A stretch of 64,000 nucleotides of DNA from Hippopus hippopus (lineage: Eukaryota; Mollusca; Bivalvia; Cardiida; Cardiidae), in the NCBI GenBank assembly GCA_946811185.2, contig OX328104.1, forward strand, positions 46,050,505 to 46,114,504, read 5' to 3'. Under the pieces are notes generated by a model. That model was not told where the DNA came from and ran no database searches. It worked only from the letters and a program-made list of their open reading frames with translations. The position numbers and the translations under genes are program-made. Positions 55,605 through 63,936 of this stretch are shown one piece after another (position 1 is the stretch's first letter; each line of letters begins with the position of its first letter).

Positions 55605-57383
55605 TCATCCGAGAACTAACATAAACACTATCACAACAGCATTGATACCGATCAGTGGTACTGAAAAGGAAGAAAATAATTGAGCCATGCTCTGGCAAAA
55701 AGGGGGCTTAATGCATCATGTTCAAACATTTGAGCCACAATTTTGTTGTCTGTAAACACTTTTTACCCTTTCCCAAATGACGAAATTTTAGATTGTCTGT
55801 ATTGAAAGCATTTGCAGAAGGACAGTTGAATGAATTGAATTAATCAGTATTTTTTTGAAAGTATGGAAAACTTTGTTTGAAAGGCAGAAAATGATGATAA
55901 TCAACAATTTCTCTTAGTTCAACAATGTTCCAAAGCAGGCTTCTTGGCCCTTTACCAAACGATAAAATTTTAGACTTGTCCAAATTGAAAGCATTTGCAG
56001 ATGACAAATTGCATGTAGCTGAAATGATGGTAGTTGTCTCTGCAGGTGTAGAAAACCTAGTGGGAAAAGGAGAAAATGCTGGTTACCAGCATTTTCTCCT
56101 TTTCCCAATAGGTTTTCAAAAGGCTATTTCCTCAGGGTCATTAAAAGTCGTGATTGTGTGGTAAAGAGTTAAAACAATTAAAACATTGGCATATTTGGTA
56201 AAGGGTTAAAGTAGACAAGTCTACAACTCTGTAGGCTAGTACAGAGTAATGCAGTAAAAAGGAGCAATTGCTCGTTTTGAGTAATATTTTAATTTCCAAA
56301 ACTTTTTACAAGTGATTATCTACAAAATGGAAAAAGCTGCACGAGCAGGTTCTTGCATGAACATTTGTATAAACCTGCAAAAGACAGCTTTTTGAAACAC
56401 TGTGGGAAAAGCAGTTTATATTCTTCATGAAAATAGTTTTATTCCATCTAAAATCAGAACTACCTGCCTTGTCAAAACATTTGAGCCATGCTCTGGCAAA
56501 AGGGGACTTAATGCATCTCCGTGATCCATGATATCAAGCAAGTCATCACATGATCATACATCCATTAAAATCCATTTTGTTTTAACAATCGACTGGTTCA
56601 TGAGGTAGACTGGTCCTTGGACATACAGGAAATTGACCGATAGAGTAAAGTTTTGGCCAAGGTCAGCCTGCACGGATTGCGCAGGCTGACCTGGGTCGCT
56701 ATGTTTCGCAGATGCATTAAGCCCCCTTTTCACAGAGCAAGGCCCCCCTTTTTTTTTTTTTTGTATTATATTGTCAATTCAAAGACATTCCCATTGGGAA
56801 AAACTAACTAAAATCAAACTACCAACAAATATATTTTGACTTGCATTGCAATGACTATTACAGGCTACAACCAATATTTGAAACCAGTACTGGAAAAGAT
56901 TATTAACTTACTTCTCATAACCGTTCGTATTGATCTAATTAAGTTCAGTAGTTGCTGTTTCATCCCTGGTTGTTCGCCAAATCCACGATTTGCATCAGTA
57001 CCCCATCCTACTGTAAAAGAAAGTGTTATTTCAATGGTTTCCTACTCTAAAAGAAAGTGTTCCTGTTAAATTTTGGTTTCTAGAGGTATAAGTGATGGCA
57101 AGTGATGTCAGCAACAGAAATTTTGAAGTTTGCAAGGAGGAACGAGCTAAAACAAGTTGACACGTCAGTGACTTACACTGTTAGTGTTGCATGTTGTTCG
57201 CGAAAACTGATATCGGAAATCAAGTAGGGTTTACGTGTCCGTTATTGCACGGTTTCCTATCGAAAGCAAGCTGTAAAATTTTTCAAACTTACTTTTCGCC
57301 AAAAATCTTTCTTCGTGAAGGATACAAACTGCATTTAAACATAAAATAACAGCTTCAATCAGGGAATACAGCCCGAATGCCAT
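55605..57383 (-). CDS. IER3IP1: IER3IP1/Yos1-like small ER-Golgi membrane protein, three exons
   Basis: This is the one intact host gene I can support. Exons on the minus strand are 57293-57383, 56912-57010 and 55605-55660 (stop codon at 55605-55607). They total 246 nt, giving 81 residues; the animal family is about 82. Exon 1 encodes MAFGLYSLIEAVILCLNAVC then ILHEERFLAK. Exon 2 encodes IGWGTDANRGFGEQPGMKQQ then LLNLIRSIRTVMR. Exon 3 encodes IPLIGINAVVIVFMLVLG. This matches the family plan: an N-terminal membrane segment, the HEERFL motif, a GWG...GFGE.PG loop, the LIRS.RTVMR stretch and a C-terminal membrane segment. Donors are A|GTAAGT in both introns. Acceptors are TTCTTTTACAG|TA and CTTCCTTTTCAG|TA, phases consistent. 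Introns are 282 and 1,251 bp, and the second contains four MITE pieces. In yeast and animals the family acts in ER-to-Golgi transport and ER function. The start codon is the only in-frame ATG before exon 1. A MULE lies 186 bp upstream. Confidence 0.93.
55681..55718 (-). mobile_element. MITE-A end fragment in IER3IP1 intron 2
   Basis: TGAGCCATGCTCTGGCAAAA and GGGGGCTTAATGCATC only. It starts 20 bp from the exon 3 acceptor. Confidence 0.6.
55760..55946 (-). mobile_element. MITE-C, diverged, in IER3IP1 intron 2
   Basis: TTTTTACCCTTTCCCAAATG and ATTGAAAGCATTTGCAGAAG. The palindrome is eroded. Confidence 0.55.
55947..56172 (-). mobile_element. MITE-C, complete, in IER3IP1 intron 2
   Basis: GCCCTTTACCAAACGATAAA to GATTGTGTGGTAAAGAGTTA. 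Perfect palindrome around 56083-56090. Confidence 0.75.
56482..56743 (-). mobile_element. MITE-A, full length, in IER3IP1 intron 2
   Basis: TGAGCCATGCTCTGGCAAAA to TTTTCACAGAGCAAGGC. Palindrome AAGGTCAGCCTGCACGGATT. Confidence 0.75.
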
Positions 57384-57560
57384 CTTTTGACAGCTCGCCG
57401 GAAATGCGTCTGAGTGACCATGACTGCTAATAAGTGGTTTATTTTCCGGCCTTTCTCGGACGCGCATACAATTGCGAGTTTTGTGAAAAGTTTAACCAGC
57501 ATCTAGTAATGGATTGAAACTTTGCCTTTCAAGTATTAGAACCACCTAGCAACCTAAGCT
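57384..57560 (-). promoter_or_regulatory. IER3IP1 5' UTR and proximal promoter
   Basis: GC-richer stretch between the start codon and the MULE target site. On the minus strand it contains CGCGTCCGAGAAAGGCCGG and GGTCACTCAGACGCATTTCC. No TATA box is evident at a suitable distance. Everything farther upstream is transposon, so this 177-bp piece is all the original promoter that remains adjacent. Position-based inference. Confidence 0.45.
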
Positions 57561-57569
57561 GTTTGGAGT
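57561..57569. repeat. left 9-bp target-site duplication of the MULE
   Basis: GTTTGGAGT, identical to 63937-63945. Confidence 0.9.
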
Positions 57570-58028
57570 GGGTCCTACTAAAACACGCCGTACCAGAAAA
57601 ATACGCCGTACCATACGCCGTACGGATAAAAACACGCCGTACCAAAATGTGCAACATATTGCTTGCTTTTTTTTGTATTTTTATATTGAAAACCATATTA
57701 TCTATCATACCTAGCGATATTAATGCCCAATTTTTCGTATTTGTCAAGTTATTTGCCAATTTCAGACATTCTTTCACGGGACCAACAGGTGCCCGTTACG
57801 CCGTACCAATTAACTTAGCGCCGTACGAATTTTGAGGCACAAAACAACCAAATTAATAAGAATGTATGATACAATATGCAATTATCTACTTATTTACGAG
57901 TTTATGTTGTTTTATTTTATGTCTTACAGAGTTTGCAGGTACATGTCAAGCATCCAGCAGATATTTACAGAAGGGAAATTACTCTGTTGTACTACTGAAG
58001 TTTATACAGAGTTACGTTTCATCACTTT
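57570..58028 (+). repeat. left 459-bp terminal inverted repeat
   Basis: Complement of 63478-63936, with differences seen only at the outermost base and at three sites near 57679-57716. It contains six CGCCGTAC octamers at 57586, 57604, 57616, 57635, 57799 and 57819; four are clustered at the tip, a plausible transposase-binding array. The open frames 57563-57835 and 57832-58032 are mirrored in the right repeat and are not genes. Confidence 0.93.
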
Positions 58029-58161
58029 ATGAAACCTTGTAGAAAAATAAGAAATTACTTTTGACCATTTACCTTCTTTTCCGATACTGAAAAATAATGT
58101 TATTGAAAATATTTGGAAAAAAGAAGAAAATTATGTTAACCGTCCCGTAACAAATTTCATT

Positions 58162-58323
58162 GTTACCCTTTACCAAACGACTAAAATTTAACATTGTCCA
58201 AATTGAAAGCATTTGCATGACAATATCAGTGCGGCTACCAGCATTTTCTTCCTTTCCCACAATGTTTTTAAAAGGCTTCTTTTCTAGGAGCGTCAAAAAT
58301 CGGGATTGTGTGGTAAAGGATTG
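58162..58323 (-). mobile_element. MITE-C nested inside the MULE
   Basis: TTACCCTTTACCAAACGACT to GATTGTGTGGTAAAGGATT, with one palindrome arm lost. It sits 3' of the transposase. Confidence 0.6.
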
Positions 58324-58325
58324 AC

Positions 58326-58389
58326 GGTTGTAAAAATGTTTCCAGACTCAATGACGTGGTTGTAAAAATGTTTCCAGACTCAACGACGT
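58326..58389. repeat. two 32-bp tandem units
   Basis: GGTTGTAAAAATGTTTCCAG plus ACTCAA.GACGT, twice. Confidence 0.75.
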
Positions 58390-58409
58390 GGACGTGGTTC
58401 TACCATGAG

Positions 58410-58800
58410 TCCCTTTTTTTTAATGTTATTATTTTAAACTAAATTTTATGAATTTGTAATATTGAAACTCGTTTATATTTTTTCATTTATTAATCCATTT
58501 TTACAGTTCTGGTGTTTTACTATCTATTTATTATCTATTTATTTTTTGCCTGGCATCAAAGCTCATTACCACCCTATATTAATAGGGCACCAAACAAGGA
58601 CTCGCGGCGTATGAACTTATAATGACCATGAAACCTTTTTTTTTTAATTTTATTTCACTGTTATTAATTTAAACTATTTTATGAATTTGTAATATTAAAA
58701 CTCAGTTATATTTTTTCATTCATTAACTCTTTACCTAATAGGGCACCAAACAAGGACTCGCGGCGTATGAACTTATACTGACCATGAACCTTTTTTTTAG
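58410..58800. repeat. duplicated 3' non-coding block of the MULE
   Basis: AATAGGGCACCAAACAAGGA plus CTCGCGGCGTATGAAC occurs at about 58583 and 58738. TTTTATGAATTTGTAATATT occurs at about 58445 and 58677. Offsets differ (about 155 and 232 bp), so the block has been rearranged more than once. Confidence 0.65.
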
Positions 58801-58974
58801 TTTATTTTTTTCCATACATGACATGTTATTAACCCTTTTCCAAAGGACTATTTCTTCTGTGCCCACCGTGTTTTCAAAAGACAAGTAAAACATTTTTCGA
58901 TTTGCTAGAGCGTGGTTACACCAAGAGAAAGCGGAGCAGTCCACATATTTGCGCTCTAAGAAATGTTTTACTCA

Positions 58975-59562
58975 TTATTCAACTTTATGTTTTTTGTTTT
59001 GAATACTCGTTGTTTTAGCAGATCTAACTCGCTTAACCTGGCCTGGTTTTTTGGCTATTTTTGAGGTTACGGGAATACTTAACATCATATCGGATGAATT
59101 CACTAATTTATCAGTGTCTTTGTGCACGAATCTAAAGAATCTTTCGACCATTTTCTGTCGACTTTTTTCATTCATATCTAACCAGGAAGAATGACTTGAT
59201 TTTAGCACAAGAGCATTTGCTGATAATTGCAGATTACCCCTGCCATGTAGGGCCCCGCGAATGTCCAACATCTGAGACATTTCAATGTCTTGTAATCGAG
59301 CGATTAGATCATGGAGTTTCGAGATATGCCAGTTACCCAGTAATTTAATTTTATGGTTCATACTCTCGCAGTTGTTGTTCTTCCAAAAAAGGGGTATACT
59401 TGGATTTTCAAGTCTTGGTATAAATGCATATTGAAATAGAATGGGTATTAATTTTTCACTCAAATAACCGTTATCAATGTTGGCGAATTGCTCAACGATT
59501 TCTTGTTTTCTTTCAATAAAAGCAAGTCTGCTAGGTAGAGTGAGTATCCCAATAATGCCAAA
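58975..59562 (-). CDS. MULE transposase, C-terminal part in shifted frame
   Basis: This frame continues the transposase after a one-base shift at an AAAA run (minus strand, 59563-59566). It opens KFGIIGILTLPSRLAFIERK. The third catalytic acid is probably the E in WKNNNCESMNHKIK (codon at 59365-59367), which fits the MULE N..vES.N pattern. A basic tail (QVKRVRSAKTTSIQNKKHK) looks like a nuclear localisation signal. There is no usable ATG at its start, so it is not an independent gene. Either this copy is inactive, or the A-run permits programmed frameshifting, or there is an assembly error. It terminates at 58975. Confidence 0.75.
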   Translation of the reverse strand, partial: FGIIGILTLPSRLAFIERKQEIVEQFANIDNGYLSEKLIPILFQYAFIPRLENPSIPLFWKNNNCESMNHKIKLLGNWHISKLHDLIARLQDIEMSQMLDIRGALHGRGNLQLSANALVLKSSHSSWLDMNEKSRQKMVERFFRFVHKDTDKLVNSSDMMLSIPVTSKIAKKPGQVKRVRSAKTTSIQNKKHKVE

Positions 59563-62080
59563 TTTTCTGAATTTGTTCTGAAACCTGAGCTTTATTTAAG
59601 TGCCTTTTCATGTTTTCCTCCAAATGTCGCGTGCATAAAACCTGAGTGGAGTCAGAGAATGCAGATCGGATTGCATTCAGAAGCGCTTGCTCTTCGTCCG
59701 AGCCGAATATTATTTTTTCTGTGGGAAACGAAAACCCGAGAGATGATCTGACCTTGAATAGAAAGTCACAATATGTCTGATAACATCCATCCCAGTGAAG
59801 AAAGACTGGTCCTAAAATAATAGGATTTGTTGAACCGTCTGATCTTAATAAATTAAAGTTTTGGAATACCAGAGATGTTACATAACACGCTCCGAGGTTA
59901 AATGTTCTATCTATTCCAATTACAGCTCCTGAATTAATAGCATTTTTTAATAATTCTAACTGTTCGTTTGTATAGCAGAAGACACCCGGGGGTTTACCGT
60001 TATCATTCGCTATTACAGACCGGATGAATGGGTTGCTTTGAAGCTGGTTTAAAACTGTTTGCACTTCATCAGCTGTGTTCTTTATGTACGAATGAGGTCG
60101 TTCTTTTTTAGCATTGTTATATTTCGCATTTTGAATTGTCTTACAACCTACGGGATTCTCAGGGTCCACAGTATTAACATTCTTTTGTATTTGAATAGGT
60201 TTCATATTGTTTGAAATCCCTTCTTGGATTATGCGTTTTTGTTCATTAGTTACCCTTATGTATTCGTTGGTTTTTAAGTGTGAATTACCATGAAAAGAAT
60301 GTCCAGGAAATTCACCTAAGTATTCCACAAGTTGCCTATTTTGGACTTCATCATGTTTTTCAAACCAAGATATCCTACGTTGGTATTTATTATCTTTCTT
60401 CAATTTTGAATAATACCTCCTTAAAGTGATTATGTCATCTAAGTTTGGTTGATTAACAAGAGCAACGAATTGCTTTTTGGATGAAATACAATAGACTCCA
60501 TTTTTTTTATAAATACGAGTTAGTATTGCGTTTTCATTAACTATGTAATCATCTTTTTTGAGGGAAGGTTTAAGCCACGCCCCACAATCGTCAACACATG
60601 AAACCCCCTCTTGACGATTAACTACAAAAAAAACGTTTTCTTTTGTACCCTTTGGGACGGTCTCCAGAATGGACTGAGATCCGTTCAAGACTTTAACAAT
60701 ATCATTTACCTCCATAAATTTCTTGCCAACTAAAGCATTATCTCGCGTCATGTGAAGTGTACTTCCATCATCCATTTCAGAATGATCAATGCTATTTTTT
60801 GTTTCTGTTTGAATTGACTTGTCTTTTAAAGTTTCTTCATCATACTCATTATGTACACTAAATACTTTGCTTTCCACTATTTGTTCTTCCATTAACAATT
60901 TTCTACCGTTCATATTTTTGTCATTGAAAGTACTGTCATTGACTGAAGTCACATTTTTCTCAAGCATTTTTTCTTCAACAGATTCATCATTTATGGAATC
61001 ATCATTTTCAAAGTTTTTACTGTCTGTCTTGCTATCGCACGATGGTAAATTTTGAAACAGATTATCTAATTCACTATTTGAGAATGACGGCAAAGATGAC
61101 AATTCTGAAAAGTCGATATCCCGGTATTCAGATATATTAAGGTCTATTAGCGGGTCTTCGGAACAGGCTTTTGGCAATTTTACTTTAGGACATTCTCTTA
61201 GAGGCGGAAACTCGTTGATATCTGTAAGATCAATAATGGGCCCCATGCCCTTTCTTAACAAAGGGACGAAGTGGTTTAAAGAAGGGCCTGATCCAGACCA
61301 CATGATGTAAATAGTTTGGTTTGTCTTGTCTTTTTGGACATCATTAGTTTGGGGATTGAACTCTACATTTAGAATACCTATGGCCTGATCAAGCAACGAG
61401 GTATGTGCAGGGAAAACAGACCGTACAGTCCTACCGATAACGCTTGCAGCAGCATGCATAGACCATGCACTCGAGAAAGCCTTATCGGTAGCACATGATA
61501 CAATAGCTTCTTCGATGGGTTCTGAAGCCTTCCACAAATTGTCCGATTTGTGAGCATTGACATAGAAAGATTTATTCAAAGCAATTTCTATACATGTACG
61601 TACCCTGAGCTCTTTTGACAGAGATTCATTTCCAATTACAGCAATAGACAATGCATTGAACAGACAATTGCCATCGCCTGTTGTTGTGATTGGGACAAAA
61701 TCCTTATTTGGACCTAGTAAAGATTTCGCAATTTGGTCAACAAAGAGACCAGATTTGGATGCACTGGGGAAGCTGAATTTTGAAATATCTAGTTTATAAT
61801 TCCTAAGAATAACCTGCTCTACCTTTACATATTCCATTAAATTTCCATCCTTAGCTGCCTTTGATAGTCTGTCCAAAGACAGGGCGAAATTGAAAGTTTT
61901 GTCCGGATTTGATGAGCAGATGGAACAGACGTACTCAAATGGTGATTCAACCAAGACCTTGAATTGTGCATTAGTCAACTTTTCACATTTCTTATGAAAC
62001 CACTTGTTACATATGTCACAGGCGATGTCACCCTTACCATTGCAATTCGAGGTACATACACCACATGGATATCTAGCCAT
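59531..62080 (-). CDS. MULE transposase with PHD finger and OTU cysteine-protease domain (frameshifted)
   Basis: An 849-codon open frame starts at ATG 62078-62080. Residues 6-55 form a PHD-type C4HC3 finger: C6-C9, C21-C24, H29-C32, C52-C55. Residues about 128-275 form an OTU protease: TTTGDGNCLFNALS with catalytic C139 after D136, and H270 in SLNHFVPLL. Residues about 310-445 are an acidic, low-complexity linker. Residues about 480-560 (CVDDCGAWLKPSL...) may be part of the DNA-binding region; I cannot assign it. From about 715 the MULE core begins: first D724 in VIGIDRTFN, second D795 in IIFGSDEEQALLNAI, and the C816-H819 pair in LCTRHLEEN. The frame then ends prematurely after EQIQ, at a TAG at 59531-59533, because of one extra base; the missing E lies in the next frame. 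The transposase acts in the nucleus on the element's ends. OTU enzymes cleave ubiquitin. PHD fingers usually read histone tails, so a role in targeting or in escaping host control is possible (inference). Confidence 0.88.
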   Translation of the reverse strand: MARYPCGVCTSNCNGKGDIACDICNKWFHKKCEKLTNAQFKVLVESPFEYVCSICSSNPDKTFNFALSLDRLSKAAKDGNLMEYVKVEQVILRNYKLDISKFSFPSASKSGLFVDQIAKSLLGPNKDFVPITTTGDGNCLFNALSIAVIGNESLSKELRVRTCIEIALNKSFYVNAHKSDNLWKASEPIEEAIVSCATDKAFSSAWSMHAAASVIGRTVRSVFPAHTSLLDQAIGILNVEFNPQTNDVQKDKTNQTIYIMWSGSGPSLNHFVPLLRKGMGPIIDLTDINEFPPLRECPKVKLPKACSEDPLIDLNISEYRDIDFSELSSLPSFSNSELDNLFQNLPSCDSKTDSKNFENDDSINDESVEEKMLEKNVTSVNDSTFNDKNMNGRKLLMEEQIVESKVFSVHNEYDEETLKDKSIQTETKNSIDHSEMDDGSTLHMTRDNALVGKKFMEVNDIVKVLNGSQSILETVPKGTKENVFFVVNRQEGVSCVDDCGAWLKPSLKKDDYIVNENAILTRIYKKNGVYCISSKKQFVALVNQPNLDDIITLRRYYSKLKKDNKYQRRISWFEKHDEVQNRQLVEYLGEFPGHSFHGNSHLKTNEYIRVTNEQKRIIQEGISNNMKPIQIQKNVNTVDPENPVGCKTIQNAKYNNAKKERPHSYIKNTADEVQTVLNQLQSNPFIRSVIANDNGKPPGVFCYTNEQLELLKNAINSGAVIGIDRTFNLGACYVTSLVFQNFNLLRSDGSTNPIILGPVFLHWDGCYQTYCDFLFKVRSSLGFSFPTEKIIFGSDEEQALLNAIRSAFSDSTQVLCTRHLEENMKRHLNKAQVSEQIQKIWHYWDTHST

Positions 62081-62627
62081 TCTTGCACTTTAGTGATGTT
62101 TCCCAACCAAACGCAGTTGTGCTTATTTAGTAGTTGAATGAGCTAAAAAATTAAGTTCAGGGAAAACAATAATTTAGATGAAATTGCGAATTAAGTGCAG
62201 CGAAAACGAAGATTTTGAAGAAATGTCGATATTAAGGAAAATTATACTTAGCCTTAAATCCACTATCACAAAGTTGAATCACTTTGCTGCGCCATCAGAA
62301 AATTCTGGTTTAAATACAGGTCTAACTAATTGCAGTTACAAACACAGCTTACTGACACTTATTGCTCAGACGATTTTTATTATTGTATGACTTTATAGCT
62401 TTAATTAAAGCTTTTATTCTGTCGGTGTAGTTTGTAAAACTGTTATAACATACGCGTTGATTGAAATCATACTTAATTAATTATGTTACTGGTCAAAAGT
62501 TTCCGACCGAAATTATAATTAACAGGTAAAACAGTAATAATGAAATTTGCCAAGTGTGACAAACATCAATTGCATATCTATTCAAAGAAATGCCGACAGT
62601 GTAAAACTACTCTTTGACAATCACTAA
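62081..62627. other. AT-rich spacer between divergent frames of the MULE
   Basis: It lies between the transposase start and the Tpt1-like frame, so it probably holds the transposase promoter (minus) and any upstream exon or promoter of the plus-strand frame. The plus open frame 62178-62390 has no recognisable domain. A CTAAC branch-point-like word at 62629-62633 and CAG at about 62660 or 62669 could make a splice acceptor. Confidence 0.4.
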
Positions 62628-63155
62628 GCTAACATTCACCGTTACTGTACAAACCCAGCCGCTGCAGTCAATTGTAATGGCTGCGTTCCAGTCACACACA
62701 TTCTACAGCACTTTCGAATAGATTTCCACCACCTCGAATCAGCAATACAGCAGCCAACAGACAAACAACGCCTCGTCCTGTCCGACTGTAAACATTACAT
62801 ATGGACAGCAGCCGGTCACTCAATACCGGTTGATTTAAACTGCATCGGAACTAAAATTGAGGTTCCAGCCTTCATTGAATACTGCTGTCATGGCATTACA
62901 GTACAAGCCTACCAATACATAAAAGAAGAAGGTTTTAAGACAATGAATCGCCAGTACATTCACTTTGCCGCTTCCAAGACCCTACTGAAGAAGGGCTCGC
63001 AATTCATCATCACACTTAATGTTAAGAAATACCTCCAAGAAGGGATGAAGTTGTTCCGCTTAGCAGATGGAAACATCGCTGCATGTGGAAACAGATCGGG
63101 TATAATAAAGCCACGTTTCTTTAAATGTGTGACTGTAAAAAAACGGCCCTTGTAA
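62628..63155 (+). CDS. Tpt1/KptA-like ADP-ribosyltransferase-fold domain, 5' incomplete, carried by the MULE
   Basis: There are 175 codons without a stop, from just after a TAA at 62625-62627 to TAA 63153-63155. The first in-frame ATG is codon 106, so the start is either spliced or lost. The order of motifs follows Tpt1/KptA (NAD+-dependent RNA 2'-phosphotransferase, tRNA-splicing repair): CNGCVPVTHILQHF, TDKQRLVLSD, the AAGHSIPVDLN (GHS, codons 63-65) NAD-site motif, CCHGITVQAYQYIKEEGF, RQYIHFA (codons 108-114), and EGMKLFRLADGNIAACGN with RSGIIKPRFF near the end. Spacing through the last 60 residues aligns without gaps. The N-terminal LRH region is absent. The arginine usually before QGHS is W here, and the SGxR arginine position is not conserved, so catalysis is doubtful. 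An open frame with a conserved fold core suggests selection or recent capture rather than long decay. It lies divergent to the transposase and ends in histone-type hairpins. Confidence 0.65.
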   Translation, partial: ANIHRYCTNPAAAVNCNGCVPVTHILQHFRIDFHHLESAIQQPTDKQRLVLSDCKHYIWTAAGHSIPVDLNCIGTKIEVPAFIEYCCHGITVQAYQYIKEEGFKTMNRQYIHFAASKTLLKKGSQFIITLNVKKYLQEGMKLFRLADGNIAACGNRSGIIKPRFFKCVTVKKRPL

Positions 63156-63235
63156 GGGCCAACCAACAACGGCCCTTGTAAGGGCCAAATACCAACGGCC
63201 CTTGTTAGGGCCACCAATTTCAAAGAAATCTATCT
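63139..63235 (+). promoter_or_regulatory. three tandem histone-mRNA-type 3' stem-loops
   Basis: Hairpins GGCCCT-TGTA-AGGGCC at 63145-63160 and 63171-63186, and GGCCCT-TGTT-AGGGCC at 63197-63212. All are six-pair stems with four-base loops keeping T at loop positions 1 and 3, as stem-loop-binding protein requires. Flanks CCAAC before and ACCAAT after the third match the histone 3'-end consensus. TTTCAAAGAAATC at 63218-63230 resembles the purine-rich downstream element. The TAA of the Tpt1-like frame falls inside the first hairpin. No histone gene is present in the window. Strong sequence resemblance; function inferred. Confidence 0.65.
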
Positions 63236-63477
63236 TTGCGAAAAATTGTCTTAAAATTGTCCCCCTTCTCAGTGCCAACACATTGAAGTAAACAGAAAAA
63301 GACGTCTTAATTCCTCCATTACCCTCACCATCCCCAATAATTAAAAAATGACGCGAAAACGGTTTCTGTCGCAGGTATTTCTTGGGGCAAGAAAATTCAG
63401 GGCCCTGGGCTAGTGCTGGTAAAACAAACAGAAATTAAATGAATATGTGAGCTTCCGCAGTGAAATAATGTACTTTT

Positions 63478-63936
63478 AAAGTGATGAAACGTAACTCTGT
63501 ATAAACTTCAGTAGTACAACAGAGTAATTTCCCTTCTGTAAATATCTGCTGGATGCTTGACATGTACCTGCAAACTCTGTAAGACATAAAATAAAACAAC
63601 ATAAACTCGTAAATAAGTAGATAATTGCATATTGTATCATACATTCTTATTAATTTGGTTGTTTTGTGCCTCAAAATTCGTACGGCGCTAAGTTAATTGG
63701 TACGGCGTAACGGGCACCTGTTGGTCCCGTGAAAGAATGTCTGAAATTGGCAAATAACTTGACAAATACGAAAAATTGGGCATTAATATCCCTAGGTATG
63801 ATAGATAATACGGTTTTCAATATAATAATACAAAAAAAAGCAAGCAATATGTTGCACATTTTGGTACGGCGTGTTTTTATCCGTACGGCGTATGGTACGG
63901 CGTATTTTTCTGGTACGGCGTGTTTTAGTAGGACCG
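63478..63936 (-). repeat. right 459-bp terminal inverted repeat
   Basis: Complement of 57570-58028. It carries the same six GTACGGCG words, the outermost four within about 60 bp of the tip. Confidence 0.93.

Larger units (their letters stand above)
57570..63936 (-). mobile_element. 6,367-bp Mutator-like element (MULE)
   Basis: It is bounded by an exact 9-bp duplication (GTTTGGAGT), the size characteristic of the Mutator superfamily, and by 459-bp inverted repeats differing at only about four positions. The tips read GGTCCTACTAAAACACGCCG in both orientations. Contents, from the left: non-coding 1 kb with a nested MITE-C and small duplications; minus-strand transposase in two frames (58975-62080); a 0.5-kb spacer; a plus-strand Tpt1/KptA-like frame (62628-63155); three histone-type hairpins; and the right inverted repeat. 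Near-identity of the ends implies recent movement, yet the transposase carries a frameshift, so this copy may depend on another for mobility (inference). Confidence 0.92.

Noticed and set aside
57563..58032. Two frames (90 and 66 codons) in the left inverted repeat
   Set aside because: The same frames occur in the mirrored right repeat and lack any domain; they are terminal-repeat sequence.
60819..61055. 78-codon plus-strand frame inside the transposase
   Set aside because: Shadow of the acidic linker of the minus-strand transposase.
63139..63235. Bacterial-type rho-independent terminators
   Set aside because: The GC hairpins lack a following T-run and the context is eukaryotic; the flanks fit histone 3' ends better.
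62960..63281. Minus-strand frames opposite the Tpt1-like region
   Set aside because: The plus-strand frame is longer and carries ordered family motifs; the minus frames read through the hairpins as LQGP-type repeats.
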